From positions 124,001 to 188,000 of the forward strand of contig CAYPET010000001.1 in NCBI GenBank assembly GCA_964409905.1: a stretch of 64,000 nucleotides of DNA, read 5' to 3'. A model generated the notes under the pieces. It was not told where the DNA came from, ran no database searches, and saw only the letters and a list, made by a program, of their open reading frames with translations. Every line of letters begins with the position of its first letter. The stretch's first letter is position 1. This DNA is from JAGNRR01 sp964409905 (GTDB taxonomy: Bacteria > Bacteroidota > Bacteroidia > Chitinophagales > Chitinophagaceae). This document shows positions 8,902 through 16,924 of the stretch, piece after piece. Both the position numbers and the translations under genes were made by a program.

Positions 8902-9249
8902 TTAAACGGCAAAACTCTCACCACAACCACAAGAGCGACTAGCATTTGGATTGATAAAATTAAAGCCTTTGCCATTCAAGCCATCGCTAAAGTCTAATTC
9001 TGTATTGACCAGATAAAGGAAACTTTTCAAATCACAAACAATTTTGATACCCTTGTCTTCAAAAACCTGATCAGCAGGCTGTGTTTCATTATCGAAATCA
9101 AGCTTGTAGCTCAACCCTGAGCATCCGCCCCCAACAACACTCACACGCACAAAGTAAGATGCATCGGCACCACTTTCCTGCATGAGCGACTGGATTTTTT
9201 CTTTCGCCTTGTCTGTTATATAAATGCCGTTTTCCTGAGCAGTTTCCAT
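8902..9249 (-). CDS. iscA: HesB/IscA-type iron-sulfur cluster carrier
   Basis: A 115-residue A-type carrier that receives Fe-S clusters and hands them to apoproteins. The three conserved Cys are present: one in GGGCSGLSYKLDF and two in SCGCGESFAV at the C-terminus. It lies 44 bp downstream of iscU on the same strand, so the two are probably co-transcribed. The sequence does not distinguish IscA from SufA or ErpA; the symbol follows the neighbour. Confidence 0.93.
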   Translation of the reverse strand: METAQENGIYITDKAKEKIQSLMQESGADASYFVRVSVVGGGCSGLSYKLDFDNETQPADQVFEDKGIKIVCDLKSFLYLVNTELDFSDGLNGKGFNFINPNASRSCGCGESFAV

Positions 9250-9293
9250 CGGTTTTTGCAGTTTAGTTTTTTAGAAGTATAAAAAACGGGCCA

Positions 9294-9713
9294 CTAGTGC
9301 ACAATTTTTTCTTCCAAGGCTAACTCCGGCAATCCGTTCTTTTTACGATAATCGTTTATTGCAGATTTGATTGCATCCTCGGCTAATACTGAACAGTGAA
9401 TTTTGACGGGCGGCAAACTCAATTCCTCTACAATATCCATATTATCAATTGTCACTGCCTCATCAATTGTTTTACCTTTCAACCACTCTGTTGCCACACT
9501 TGAAGAAGCAATTGCCGAACCGCAACCAAAGGTTTTAAACTTAGCATCTTTTATCGTGCCGGTAGCCTCATCAACCTCTATTTGCAAGCGCATTACATCG
9601 CCGCACTCTGGAGCGCCTACCAAACCTGTACCAACCGCCTTGTTGTTTTTATCTAATGTTCCAACATTTTTGGGGTTGTTATAATGATCTAATACTTTCT
9701 CTGAATAAGCCAT
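9294..9713 (-). CDS. iscU: Iron-sulfur cluster scaffold IscU
   Basis: Scaffold on which [2Fe-2S] clusters are built. The 139-residue protein starts YSEKVLDHYNNPKNVG and has the three cluster Cys in APECGDVM, KTFGCGSAIASSS and VKIHCSVLAEDAI. The Asp after the first Cys (ECGD) is typical of IscU. The cysteine desulfurase iscS, normally the preceding gene, is not in this window, nor are hscA, hscB or fdx; the gene has its own promoter at 9734. Confidence 0.95.
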   Translation of the reverse strand: MAYSEKVLDHYNNPKNVGTLDKNNKAVGTGLVGAPECGDVMRLQIEVDEATGTIKDAKFKTFGCGSAIASSSVATEWLKGKTIDEAVTIDNMDIVEELSLPPVKIHCSVLAEDAIKSAINDYRKKNGLPELALEEKIVH

Positions 9714-9733
9714 AAGTTTTTATAATTTGTTGA

Positions 9734-9765
9734 CAAAGTTATATCTAATTATCAAGGCACCCAAA
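9734..9765 (-). promoter_or_regulatory. Bacteroidota-type promoter of iscU-iscA
   Basis: On the minus strand a TTTG (9762-9765) is followed after 20 nt by TAACTTTG (9734-9741), a full match to the phylum consensus TTTG / TAnnTTTG. The ATG is 20 nt downstream. Confidence 0.7.
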
Positions 9766-9903
9766 AAAAGCAAATCAGGACAATGTCACATTCTTCTTTA
9801 TTTTGAAGCTATTAACAGCCCCTAATTCAATTGGTGAGCTGCGGATTAAAAACTATACATCATCATTTACCTTTAAACGCTGACACAAACAATCTGCCAA
9901 GAA

Positions 9904-10563
9904 CTACTGCCCCATAAAAGCAAATTGGATAATATTAGCGCCCATTTGCAAGGCCTCCTTCCGTTTTTCAGAAGCATCATTATGTACTTCAGGGTCTTCC
10001 CATCCGTCATTTAAATCCGTTTCTACTGAGTAGAAACAACATAGCCTTCCCTGATAGATTAAGCCATACCCTTTGGGTGCTTTCTTATCATGTTCGTGTA
10101 TTTTAGGTAGGCCATTATTAAAAGTATACTTCTGATGGTATACGGGATGCGAAAAAGGCAATTCAACCAATTCCAGTTCGGGAAAAACTTTTTTCAATGC
10201 CGGCCTGACATATTTGTCCATACCGTAGTTATCATCAATATGCAAAAAACCGCCGGAAATTAAGTAAGTGCGCAAATTGTCGGCCTCGGCTTCGCTAAAT
10301 GATATTCGTCCGTGCCCGGTGGCAAACAAAATAGGATAATTAAAAATTTCGCTGCTACCGACCTCTACTTGAGCTTCTTGGAGTGAAAAGTTCGTACCCA
10401 ATTGTTGATTAGCAAATTTTGCCAGATTCTTCAGAGCCGTAGGGTTGGCATACCAATCCCCGCCGCCGCCGTAAACCAACAATCCTAGCTGCATTTGCTG
10501 CCCCTTGCTAACTAAAGCAGTAAAAAGCAATAGAAAAATGAAAACAACTATTCGTTTAGGCAT
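9904..10563 (-). CDS. DUF4159-domain exported protein
   Basis: 219 residues with a signal peptide (1-22, ending SKGQ). The DUF4159 core is clear: YGGGGDWYANPTALKNL, ILFATGHGRISFSEAE, GGFLHIDDNYGMDKYV and FSHPVYHQKY. The flavodoxin/GATase-like fold of this family has no established biochemical role. It overlaps rsmE by 8 bp, an arrangement I recall as common in the phylum; it may simply ride in that operon. The ATG at 10563 begins the signal peptide directly. Confidence 0.85.
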   Translation of the reverse strand: MPKRIVVFIFLLLFTALVSKGQQMQLGLLVYGGGGDWYANPTALKNLAKFANQQLGTNFSLQEAQVEVGSSEIFNYPILFATGHGRISFSEAEADNLRTYLISGGFLHIDDNYGMDKYVRPALKKVFPELELVELPFSHPVYHQKYTFNNGLPKIHEHDKKAPKGYGLIYQGRLCCFYSVETDLNDGWEDPEVHNDASEKRKEALQMGANIIQFAFMGQ

Positions 10564-11251
10564 AACGCAGTAAAGTTACGGCAACCAATCCTGCTGTTTC
10601 GGTACGCAAGCGATTATTTCCCAAGTGTACACTCATAAAATTTTGTTGCAAGGCATTGGCTACCTCCGTTTCGGTAAAGTCCCCTTCTGGGCCTATTAAA
10701 ATTAGGCTGCGCTGGTTTACTGCCATTTTTTTTTGTTGTAAGGCTTGGCGTGAAATTTCTGGAATGCAATGGGCGATATACCGTTGCTCGAAATCCATCG
10801 CTATCAACTGATTAAATGGAATTGGCTGATGCAATGTGGGCAAGTAGTATTGCTGGCTTTGTAGCATGGCTGATAAGATCTTCTTTTGAAAACGCTCCAA
10901 TTTGCCACTTTTTTTCACTGTTCGCTCTGTAAGCATTGGGTAAATATGCCGTATACCTAACTCGGTAATTTTTTCAAGTAGCCACTCTATACGGGCACTA
11001 TTCTTCGTAAACGATATACCAAGGCTGATATCAGGATTATGCTGCTCCACATGAACAATTTCTTTCACATTGACGGTACAATCTCGTTTGGTGAAAGCCA
11101 TAATCTCTGCCACTGCCTTATCTCCATTTCCATTGGTAATTTCAAATTCATCACCCACTTGCATGCGCAATACCTGAATAATATGTTTGGCAGTATCTGA
11201 GGATAATACCATGCTGCCGGTGCTTATATGCTCTTCAAAAAATAATCGCAT
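10556..11251 (-). CDS. rsmE: 16S rRNA (uracil(1498)-N(3))-methyltransferase RsmE
   Basis: SPOUT-class methyltransferase that makes m3U1498 in the 30S decoding region. The 231-residue product has an N-terminal PUA-like part (MRLFFEEHISTGSMVLSSD) and the SPOUT knot with LILIGPEGDFTETEVANA and LGNNRLRTETAGLVAV. I start at ATG 11251 because it gives the family N-terminus and lies 4 bp after the anmK stop; the in-frame ATG at 11287 would run into anmK. Confidence 0.95.
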   Translation of the reverse strand: MRLFFEEHISTGSMVLSSDTAKHIIQVLRMQVGDEFEITNGNGDKAVAEIMAFTKRDCTVNVKEIVHVEQHNPDISLGISFTKNSARIEWLLEKITELGIRHIYPMLTERTVKKSGKLERFQKKILSAMLQSQQYYLPTLHQPIPFNQLIAMDFEQRYIAHCIPEISRQALQQKKMAVNQRSLILIGPEGDFTETEVANALQQNFMSVHLGNNRLRTETAGLVAVTLLRYA

Positions 11252-11255
11252 TTCT

Positions 11256-12344
11256 CTAATTCCTACCCATCCATAATGCTCCGCCAATTGTATTGATGGA
11301 GGCCCCCGTAACAGTTGCCAGCACGTTTTCTTCTTCGCGCCACCTTAAAGCTCCTAATAATGCCATAGCAATGGCTTCTTTGAAGTCAATCGTTAGTTTG
11401 TCGGCCTTTTCTACCTCCACATTGCGCAAGCCGCAATAATGTTTTATTCGCTTCATCAAATAATCATTATGCGCTCCACCGCCAGACACCAGCATTTTAC
11501 CGGACTGCTTACAAGTATTCATTACCTGCATGGCAATATGCTCGGTCAATGTACATAACTGATCTTTCAATGGCAAACTACTTTGTTGAATAAGAGGCAA
11601 CAGTACTTGCAGGCCATATTCGTTAGCCAACGATTTAGGTGGGGGTTGCTGATAGTAGTCCAAATTATTCAATTTGGCCAACAGCTCAACATCGCAACGA
11701 CCACTTGCTGACAGCTGTCCTTCTGCATCATAAGCTAAATCTACGCTTTGCACTAATGCATTTAATACTCGATTTGCAGGCGCAACATCAAAGGCTATCA
11801 CATGATTGTTTTCATGATATGCAATATTGGCTATTCCACCAATATTTAAAAAATATTCATACCCATTCCAAAGCAGTCTTTCTGCCATAGGCACTATAGG
11901 CGCACCTTGACCACCGCAAGCAACATCCAGATTGCGCAGATCGCTTATTACGGGCAACTGTAATACTGCCGCAATGCTTGCACCATCCCCTAACTGAAAA
12001 GTCATACCCATTTTCGATTGCCCATTTCTTAAGGGCTCATGAAATACTGTATGACCATGGCTGCATACAAAATGCACCTTATGATGCAGCTGATGTGACT
12101 CGATAAACAACTGAATACGTTGCCCAATGTAATGACCGAATTCGGCATGAAACTGCAACAACTCTTTGGCCGAAATGGTATGAAGCGACAAAAAACGCTT
12201 TTGCCAAGTTTCATCAAAAGCTTCGGTGGTTGCCGCTTCCAGTTCGTATTGCCATTTCCCGCCAGCTTCACTCAATACACAGTACACTATGTCTAAGCCA
12301 TCCATCGAACTCCCACTCATACAACCAATAACTCTGTAAACCAT
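11256..12344 (-). CDS. anmK: Anhydro-N-acetylmuramic acid kinase AnmK
   Basis: Phosphorylates 1,6-anhydroMurNAc with ring opening during peptidoglycan recycling. 362 residues of the ASKHA kinase fold. The phosphate loop GCMSGSSMDGLD is at the N-terminus; FLNIGGIANI and LVSGGGAHNDYLM are the other ATP/sugar motifs. It leads an anmK-rsmE-DUF4159 run with tight spacing. A NagZ-like hydrolase (53737) and a MurU-like nucleotidyltransferase (57135) elsewhere in the window could serve the same recycling route. Confidence 0.95.
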   Translation of the reverse strand: MVYRVIGCMSGSSMDGLDIVYCVLSEAGGKWQYELEAATTEAFDETWQKRFLSLHTISAKELLQFHAEFGHYIGQRIQLFIESHQLHHKVHFVCSHGHTVFHEPLRNGQSKMGMTFQLGDGASIAAVLQLPVISDLRNLDVACGGQGAPIVPMAERLLWNGYEYFLNIGGIANIAYHENNHVIAFDVAPANRVLNALVQSVDLAYDAEGQLSASGRCDVELLAKLNNLDYYQQPPPKSLANEYGLQVLLPLIQQSSLPLKDQLCTLTEHIAMQVMNTCKQSGKMLVSGGGAHNDYLMKRIKHYCGLRNVEVEKADKLTIDFKEAIAMALLGALRWREEENVLATVTGASINTIGGALWMGRN

Positions 12345-12403
12345 ATTGTAAAAATGGGGATTAATTTAGTTTTCGGTGTAATTTGGCAAGAAGAAAAATA
12401 ACT

Positions 12404-13054
12404 ATGATACACCACCTCGCGAAAGAAAACTCAATGCTGAAAATTTGGATGAATGAACTTCGTGATACTGAAGGGCAACTGGATCGTCTTCGTTTTCGGC
12501 GAAACATGGAGCGCATCGGCGAAATTGCTGCATTTGAGATCAGCAAAACGCTTGACTATGAACAAAGCATAGTCAACACACCGCTGGGCGAGAAGGAAAC
12601 CGTGAAGCTAAAAAGTCAACCAGTACTTACCACCATTCTACGAGCCGGCGTGCCACTATTTCAAGGTGTGCTCAATTGTTTTGATAAAGCTGACTGTTCG
12701 TTTATTGCTGCGTATCGAAAACATACCACCGGGGATGATTTTACCATCGAACAAAAATATGTCACTTGCCCAGAGCTGGATGATAGGGTATTGATTTTGG
12801 CTGACCCCATGCTAGCCACTGGCGCGTCTCTCATCACAGCCTTGGATGAGTTGCGCACATATGGTAAGCCCAGCGAAATTCACATCATTTCAGTTGTTGC
12901 CTGTTCTGCCGGTATTGACCATGTACGATCTAAATGCCCCGAACTGAATTTCTGGATTGGAGATATTGATGAAGAACTCACCGCAAAAGGATATATAGTG
13001 CCAGGTTTAGGTGATGCCGGCGATTTATCTTATGGAAGTAAAATGCAGTTCTAA
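12404..13054 (+). CDS. upp: Uracil phosphoribosyltransferase
   Basis: Makes UMP from uracil and PRPP for pyrimidine salvage. 216 residues with TTILRAGVPLFQGVLN, the PRPP motif VLILADPMLATGASLITAL and the uracil-binding end YIVPGLGDAGDLSYG. I use the ATG at 12404; a TTG at 12383 would add seven residues. It is divergent from anmK with about 60 bp between. Confidence 0.95.
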   Translation: MIHHLAKENSMLKIWMNELRDTEGQLDRLRFRRNMERIGEIAAFEISKTLDYEQSIVNTPLGEKETVKLKSQPVLTTILRAGVPLFQGVLNCFDKADCSFIAAYRKHTTGDDFTIEQKYVTCPELDDRVLILADPMLATGASLITALDELRTYGKPSEIHIISVVACSAGIDHVRSKCPELNFWIGDIDEELTAKGYIVPGLGDAGDLSYGSKMQF

Positions 13055-13069
13055 TAATTTTTGACTGGG

Positions 13070-13501
13070 TTAAGGGTATTCTGTCAAATGAAAATCAGAT
13101 ACAACCACACCATATATATTCTGTTTCCATTGTTTTTTGAATGAGTCAGCAATTGGTTTCATAACTATGCTTTCGTAGCCAGTAAATGAAGAAAACTTCA
13201 CCTTTACGTTCATTAGCAGCTTTTGGCTGAATGGATTTGTTACTTCAAGGGTTGTACCGCCAATTGGATCTTGGTAATATTTTATGACAATCGTTTTGAT
13301 AGGTTCTTCGAGCTTTTCAACCTGTTTTAGCTCTAGTTGCCCTTGTTTTGCTGAAACGAGCTCCAGGTAATATGTCTCATCAAGAGCCAAATCTAAATTT
13401 TTGACACCCTCAGTCGAAGTTTGATAGTTGCCATAGGCTAAAGTATCCAACGAAAAACAAAAAACCATAAACAAGAGAAAAAGGCATACATACTGCTTCA
13501 T
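13070..13501 (-). CDS. Small exported protein of unknown function
   Basis: 143 residues with an N-terminal signal peptide (hydrophobic core LFLLFMVFCFSL, likely cleaved after LAYG). The mature part is strand-rich (YYLELVSAKQGQLELKQVE, LLMNVKVKFSSFTGYESIV) and may be a single beta-sandwich domain. There is no Cys after the signal, so it is not a lipoprotein. It is convergent with upp, 15 bp apart. I recognise no family. Confidence 0.7.
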   Translation of the reverse strand: MKQYVCLFLLFMVFCFSLDTLAYGNYQTSTEGVKNLDLALDETYYLELVSAKQGQLELKQVEKLEEPIKTIVIKYYQDPIGGTTLEVTNPFSQKLLMNVKVKFSSFTGYESIVMKPIADSFKKQWKQNIYGVVVSDFHLTEYP

Positions 13502-13659
13502 CGGTAGTAAATCATTTGGTAAAATCTAAAGATACAAAAATACTATTCACTATTCCCTAACCCTTTATATAAAATAATAGCCGACCTTTGCGCGGCAAAA
13601 AAAGAGCTTTTGCCAACTGGTATTTTGGCCAATTGGAGATGCTTAAAAAATAATCTATA

Positions 13660-15465
13660 ATGGAAATAAGAAATATCGCCATCATTGCGCACGTTGACCA
13701 TGGCAAAACCACATTGGTTGATAACATTTTACATGCCACCTCGGTCTTTCGTGAAAATGAAGAATCTGGCGAATTAATCATGGATAGCAACGACCTCGAA
13801 AAAGAAAGAGGCATTACCATTTTTTCAAAGAATGCAGCTGTTGTATATAAAGGTGTGAAAATAAATGTGATTGATACACCCGGTCACGCCGACTTTGGAG
13901 GTGAAGTAGAACGAGTATTAAAAATGGCTGATGGTGTGTTGTTACTGGTAGATGCCTTTGAAGGACCAATGCCACAAACAAGATTTGTATTGGGCAAGGC
14001 TCTGGAACTCGGCTTGCACCCAATGGTGGTAATAAACAAAGTAGATAAAGAAAACTGCCGTCCAGATGAAGTTCACGATGCAGTGTTCGAATTGTTTTTC
14101 CAGCTTGATGCCACCGAAGAGCAACTTAACTTTCCAACTTTTTATGGTTCGGGTAAACAAGGTTGGTTCAATACCAGCAATACGCCTTGTGATGACATCC
14201 TACCGCTAATGGATGGCATTTTAGAATATGTGCCCAAACCAAAAACTGATGAAGGCACTTTACAATTACAAATAACCTCATTGGATTACTCTTCGTTTCT
14301 TGGTCGTATTGCAGTAGGCAAAGTGAGCCGAAACGTAATTAAAGAGGGACAGCAAGTATCCCTTTGCAAACGTGATGGCAGCGTTGAAAAGCACAGAGTA
14401 AAAGAGTTATACATCTTTGAAGGTATGGGTAAAAAACGTGTGGCTGAGGTGCATGCCGGCGATATCTGTGCAGTGGTTGGTATCGAAAATTTTAATATTG
14501 GAGAAACTATCGCTGACCTTGAGCTTCCCGATGCACTACCTATTATTGAAATAGACGAGCCAACAATGAACATGGTATTTGGCATCAATAATTCACCATT
14601 TTTTGGTCAGGATGGCAAGTACGTAACAAGCCGCCACATCAAAGATCGGTTGGATAAAGAGCTTGAGAAAAATTTAGCCTTACGTGTCGAAGCTACAGAA
14701 AGCGCCGATAGTTTTTTGGTTTATGGCCGCGGTATCATGCACTTAGGTGTACTCATCGAGACAATGCGCCGAGAAGGGTATGAATTAACGATTGGTCAAC
14801 CTCAGGTAATTACTAAAATAATTGATGGTAAAAAATGTGAGCCATACGAAATATTGGTTGTTGATGTACCCGAAGAATTTAGCGGTAAAGTCATTGACCT
14901 GGTAACCCAGCGCAAAGGCGAACTACTTATTATGGAAAGCAAGGGGGATATGCAACACTTAGAGTTTGATATTCCGTCGCGCGGCCTAATTGGTCTGCGC
15001 AGTCAAATGCTGACGCAGACTGCAGGTAATGCCATCATGGCGCACCGTTTTAGTGAGTACAAAGAATGGAAAGGCGCTATCCCCGGCAGATTGAATGGCG
15101 TTCTAATAGCAAAAGAAAAAGGTAAAGCCACACCTTATTCCATGGATAAATTACAAGACCGAGGTCGCTTCTTTATAGACCCGGGTGTGGAAGTTTATGG
15201 TGGTCAAATTATTGGGGAAAACTCTCGAGCTGATGATTTAATTGTTAATGTTTGTGAAGCAAAAAAATTGACGAATCACCGTGCTAGTGGAGCGGATGAT
15301 GCCTCACGCGTTGTAGTGAAAACAGAATTCACACTTGAAGAGTTCATGGAGTACATCGATGAGGATGAATGTATTGAAGTAACGCCAACCAATTTGCGCA
15401 TACGCAAGATTGAACTAGACGCCAACGAACGCAAAAAAAGAAAGAAACAGCTCCAAGATAGCTAG
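13660..15465 (+). CDS. typA: Ribosome-associated GTPase TypA/BipA
   Basis: Translational GTPase of the EF-G/LepA group that helps 50S assembly and stress growth. 601 residues: G1 AHVDHGKTT, G2 region RGITIFSKNAAV, G3 DTPGHADFGGEVERV, G4 NKVD, then EF-Tu-like domain II, an EF-G III/V-like pair and the TypA-specific C-terminal domain (PTNLRIRKIELDANERKK). Full length. It stands alone behind 158 bp of intergenic DNA that contains an inverted repeat at 13594-13614. Confidence 0.96.
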   Translation: MEIRNIAIIAHVDHGKTTLVDNILHATSVFRENEESGELIMDSNDLEKERGITIFSKNAAVVYKGVKINVIDTPGHADFGGEVERVLKMADGVLLLVDAFEGPMPQTRFVLGKALELGLHPMVVINKVDKENCRPDEVHDAVFELFFQLDATEEQLNFPTFYGSGKQGWFNTSNTPCDDILPLMDGILEYVPKPKTDEGTLQLQITSLDYSSFLGRIAVGKVSRNVIKEGQQVSLCKRDGSVEKHRVKELYIFEGMGKKRVAEVHAGDICAVVGIENFNIGETIADLELPDALPIIEIDEPTMNMVFGINNSPFFGQDGKYVTSRHIKDRLDKELEKNLALRVEATESADSFLVYGRGIMHLGVLIETMRREGYELTIGQPQVITKIIDGKKCEPYEILVVDVPEEFSGKVIDLVTQRKGELLIMESKGDMQHLEFDIPSRGLIGLRSQMLTQTAGNAIMAHRFSEYKEWKGAIPGRLNGVLIAKEKGKATPYSMDKLQDRGRFFIDPGVEVYGGQIIGENSRADDLIVNVCEAKKLTNHRASGADDASRVVVKTEFTLEEFMEYIDEDECIEVTPTNLRIRKIELDANERKKRKKQLQDS

Positions 15466-15539
15466 TAGCCTTTCTCTCTACTAATTTCATTTTGGTGTCA
15501 TTTATTTGTACCCAGTACATAATGTGCTTCATTTTGCCG

Positions 15540-15547
15540 TAACTTTA
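15540..15547 (+). promoter_or_regulatory. Candidate -7 box of the MbnP-like gene
   Basis: TAACTTTA, seven of eight matches to TAnnTTTG, ending 5 nt before the ATG at 15553. No convincing -33 element is seen. Confidence 0.35.
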
Positions 15548-15552
15548 GCTTC

Positions 15553-16290
15553 ATGAAAACGAATGTTATATTGCTCTGCTTAGGTGTATTCATCCTGGTT
15601 CTTAGTGGCTGTAGAAAAAAATTGGAGGATGCGCAGGTTGCCTTTAAGTTCGAACATTATGCCGGTAACGCAAAGATTACCGAAAACAGTGCCTTGATGT
15701 ATACCAACGCTGCCGGCAACTATTACAATGTAACCTTATTGAAATACTACATCAGTAACATTCGGCTTGTGAAGGAATCTGGAGAGGAAATTGCATTAAA
15801 CAATCATGATCTTATAGATGCGTTTGGCACAAACTACACTGACCTGGCAACTGTACCCGGTGGGGACTATGTGGCTGTCAAATTTCTATTTGGTGTAGAG
15901 CCTGCCAACAACACCAGTGGTGCACAATCAGGCGATTTAAACCCATCGCTAGGAATGTTTTGGTCATGGAGCTCAGGCTATATTTTTTCAAAACATGAAG
16001 GACGTTTTATAGATAATAATAATGTTGAGCAAAACCTCGAATATCATCTTGGCAGACAACAAATGGCTACCGAGCTTGAGGTGCCCATCAATACACTTGC
16101 TATCAATGGCTCAAACAAAGAAGTTCGCCTGCGATTCGATCTCAACAATATGTACAACAGCCCTATTATTGATTTTAACTTAGGCTCTACAACCCGACAC
16201 AGCAGCCCGGCATCAGATACACAATGGATGGACGATATGAAAGCCAACCTTGGTGATGTTTTCAGTTTTCTGGCAATTACTGATTTGTAA
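15553..16290 (+). CDS. MbnP-like copper-associated lipoprotein
   Basis: 245 residues with a lipoprotein signal (LVLSGC, Cys20). The mature domain has the MbnP layout: VAFKFEHYAGNA, the strand VTLLKYYISNIRLV, a KFLFGVEP turn, and the Trp-rich segment MFWSWSSGYIFSKHEGRF (Trp137, Trp139). MbnP proteins are periplasmic copper-binding partners of methanobactin receptors, and homologues occur near copper genes in many phyla. Here it is followed after 187 bp by a Cys-rich protein and a TonB receptor with an HMA domain, which supports a copper role. Copper binding itself is inferred from family and context. Confidence 0.8.
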   Translation: MKTNVILLCLGVFILVLSGCRKKLEDAQVAFKFEHYAGNAKITENSALMYTNAAGNYYNVTLLKYYISNIRLVKESGEEIALNNHDLIDAFGTNYTDLATVPGGDYVAVKFLFGVEPANNTSGAQSGDLNPSLGMFWSWSSGYIFSKHEGRFIDNNNVEQNLEYHLGRQQMATELEVPINTLAINGSNKEVRLRFDLNNMYNSPIIDFNLGSTTRHSSPASDTQWMDDMKANLGDVFSFLAITDL

Positions 16291-16450
16291 AACCATAGGC
16301 AAAAAAACAATCCATTATTAATCTTCCTACACTCTAAATTCTTGACTGCATTTAGCAGTACACATAGCATGCAAATGAATTGATAGCTTTCGCAATTAAC
16401 TGAGGGTCCAACCGAATGCCCCTTACTTTTAACATTAGGATTCTGATGAA

Positions 16451-16476
16451 GCGCAAAAACATTTTTATATTTGCGC
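16451..16476 (+). promoter_or_regulatory. Promoter box within an inverted repeat, upstream of the Cys-rich gene
   Basis: GCGCAAA at 16451-16457 is matched by TTTGCGC at 16470-16476 with a 12-nt spacer. The right arm contains the end of TATATTTG (16466-16473), a perfect TAnnTTTG -7 box, 4 nt before the ATG at 16478. A regulator bound to the repeat would cover the promoter. The metal-linked gene makes a metal sensor plausible. Confidence 0.55.
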
Positions 16477-16477
16477 T

Positions 16478-16855
16478 ATGCTTCGCAAAGCTTTGGCATT
16501 AATGTTGTTTACATTGTTTAGTTTGGGCACTTTTGGTGTAACCATCGAGCAACACTTATGTTGCCATACCAATAGTAGCGAGAAAAACAAGAGCCACTGT
16601 AATGATGACGAAAGTTGCTGTGATAACAAAGAAGATTGCTGCGATGAAATTATATCGACCATAAAAATAGCAAAGGACTTTACACAACAAACAAAACAAA
16701 CGACTCATTCTACCCAATGGATCGCAACAAACCCCACTTATATCCAGTTATCAGGACCGATAAGCTTTTTGTGTCCTGCCATAACTATAGCACCATACTA
16801 TTTTTCACCACCTCCCCTCGATATTCAAACATTGTATTGTTCGTTTTTGATTTGA
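16478..16855 (+). CDS. Cys-rich HYC_CC_PP-type protein
   Basis: 125 residues with a hydrophobic N-terminus (1-20). The mature part starts with a His/Cys cluster (H26, C28, C29, H30), then paired Cys (47-48, 54-55) in an Asp/Glu-rich stretch, and ends with the YFSPPPLD motif at 108-115. This matches the small Bacteroidota family named for its HYC, CC and PP motifs, usually encoded just upstream of TonB receptors; here the first motif reads H-L-C-C-H. It is probably exported and metal-binding; neither has been shown. An in-frame ATG at 16502 would leave a poor signal, so 16478 is kept. Confidence 0.8.
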   Translation: MLRKALALMLFTLFSLGTFGVTIEQHLCCHTNSSEKNKSHCNDDESCCDNKEDCCDEIISTIKIAKDFTQQTKQTTHSTQWIATNPTYIQLSGPISFLCPAITIAPYYFSPPPLDIQTLYCSFLI

Positions 16856-16857
16856 TC

Positions 16858-16903
16858 TAGGATAAGAGTATTATCCTAACCATCAATCTATTCTTTTATT
16901 GAT
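16858..16903 (+). promoter_or_regulatory. Two intercistronic hairpins before the TonB receptor gene
   Basis: TAGGATAA (16858-16865) and TTATCCTA (16871-16878) form a perfect 8-bp stem with a 5-nt loop, 2 nt after the Cys-rich gene's stop. ATCAAT (16882-16887) and ATTGAT (16898-16903) form a second, weaker stem with a T-rich loop. No long U tract follows, so attenuation, mRNA processing or a protein-binding palindrome are all possible. Confidence 0.55.
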
Positions 16904-16924
16904 AAAAAAGAAACAACAAAAACA

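Noticed and set aside
13594..13614. GGCAAAA / TTTTGCC inverted repeat upstream of typA
   Set aside because: A simple 7-bp stem; no nearby -7 box in good register, so no function can be argued.
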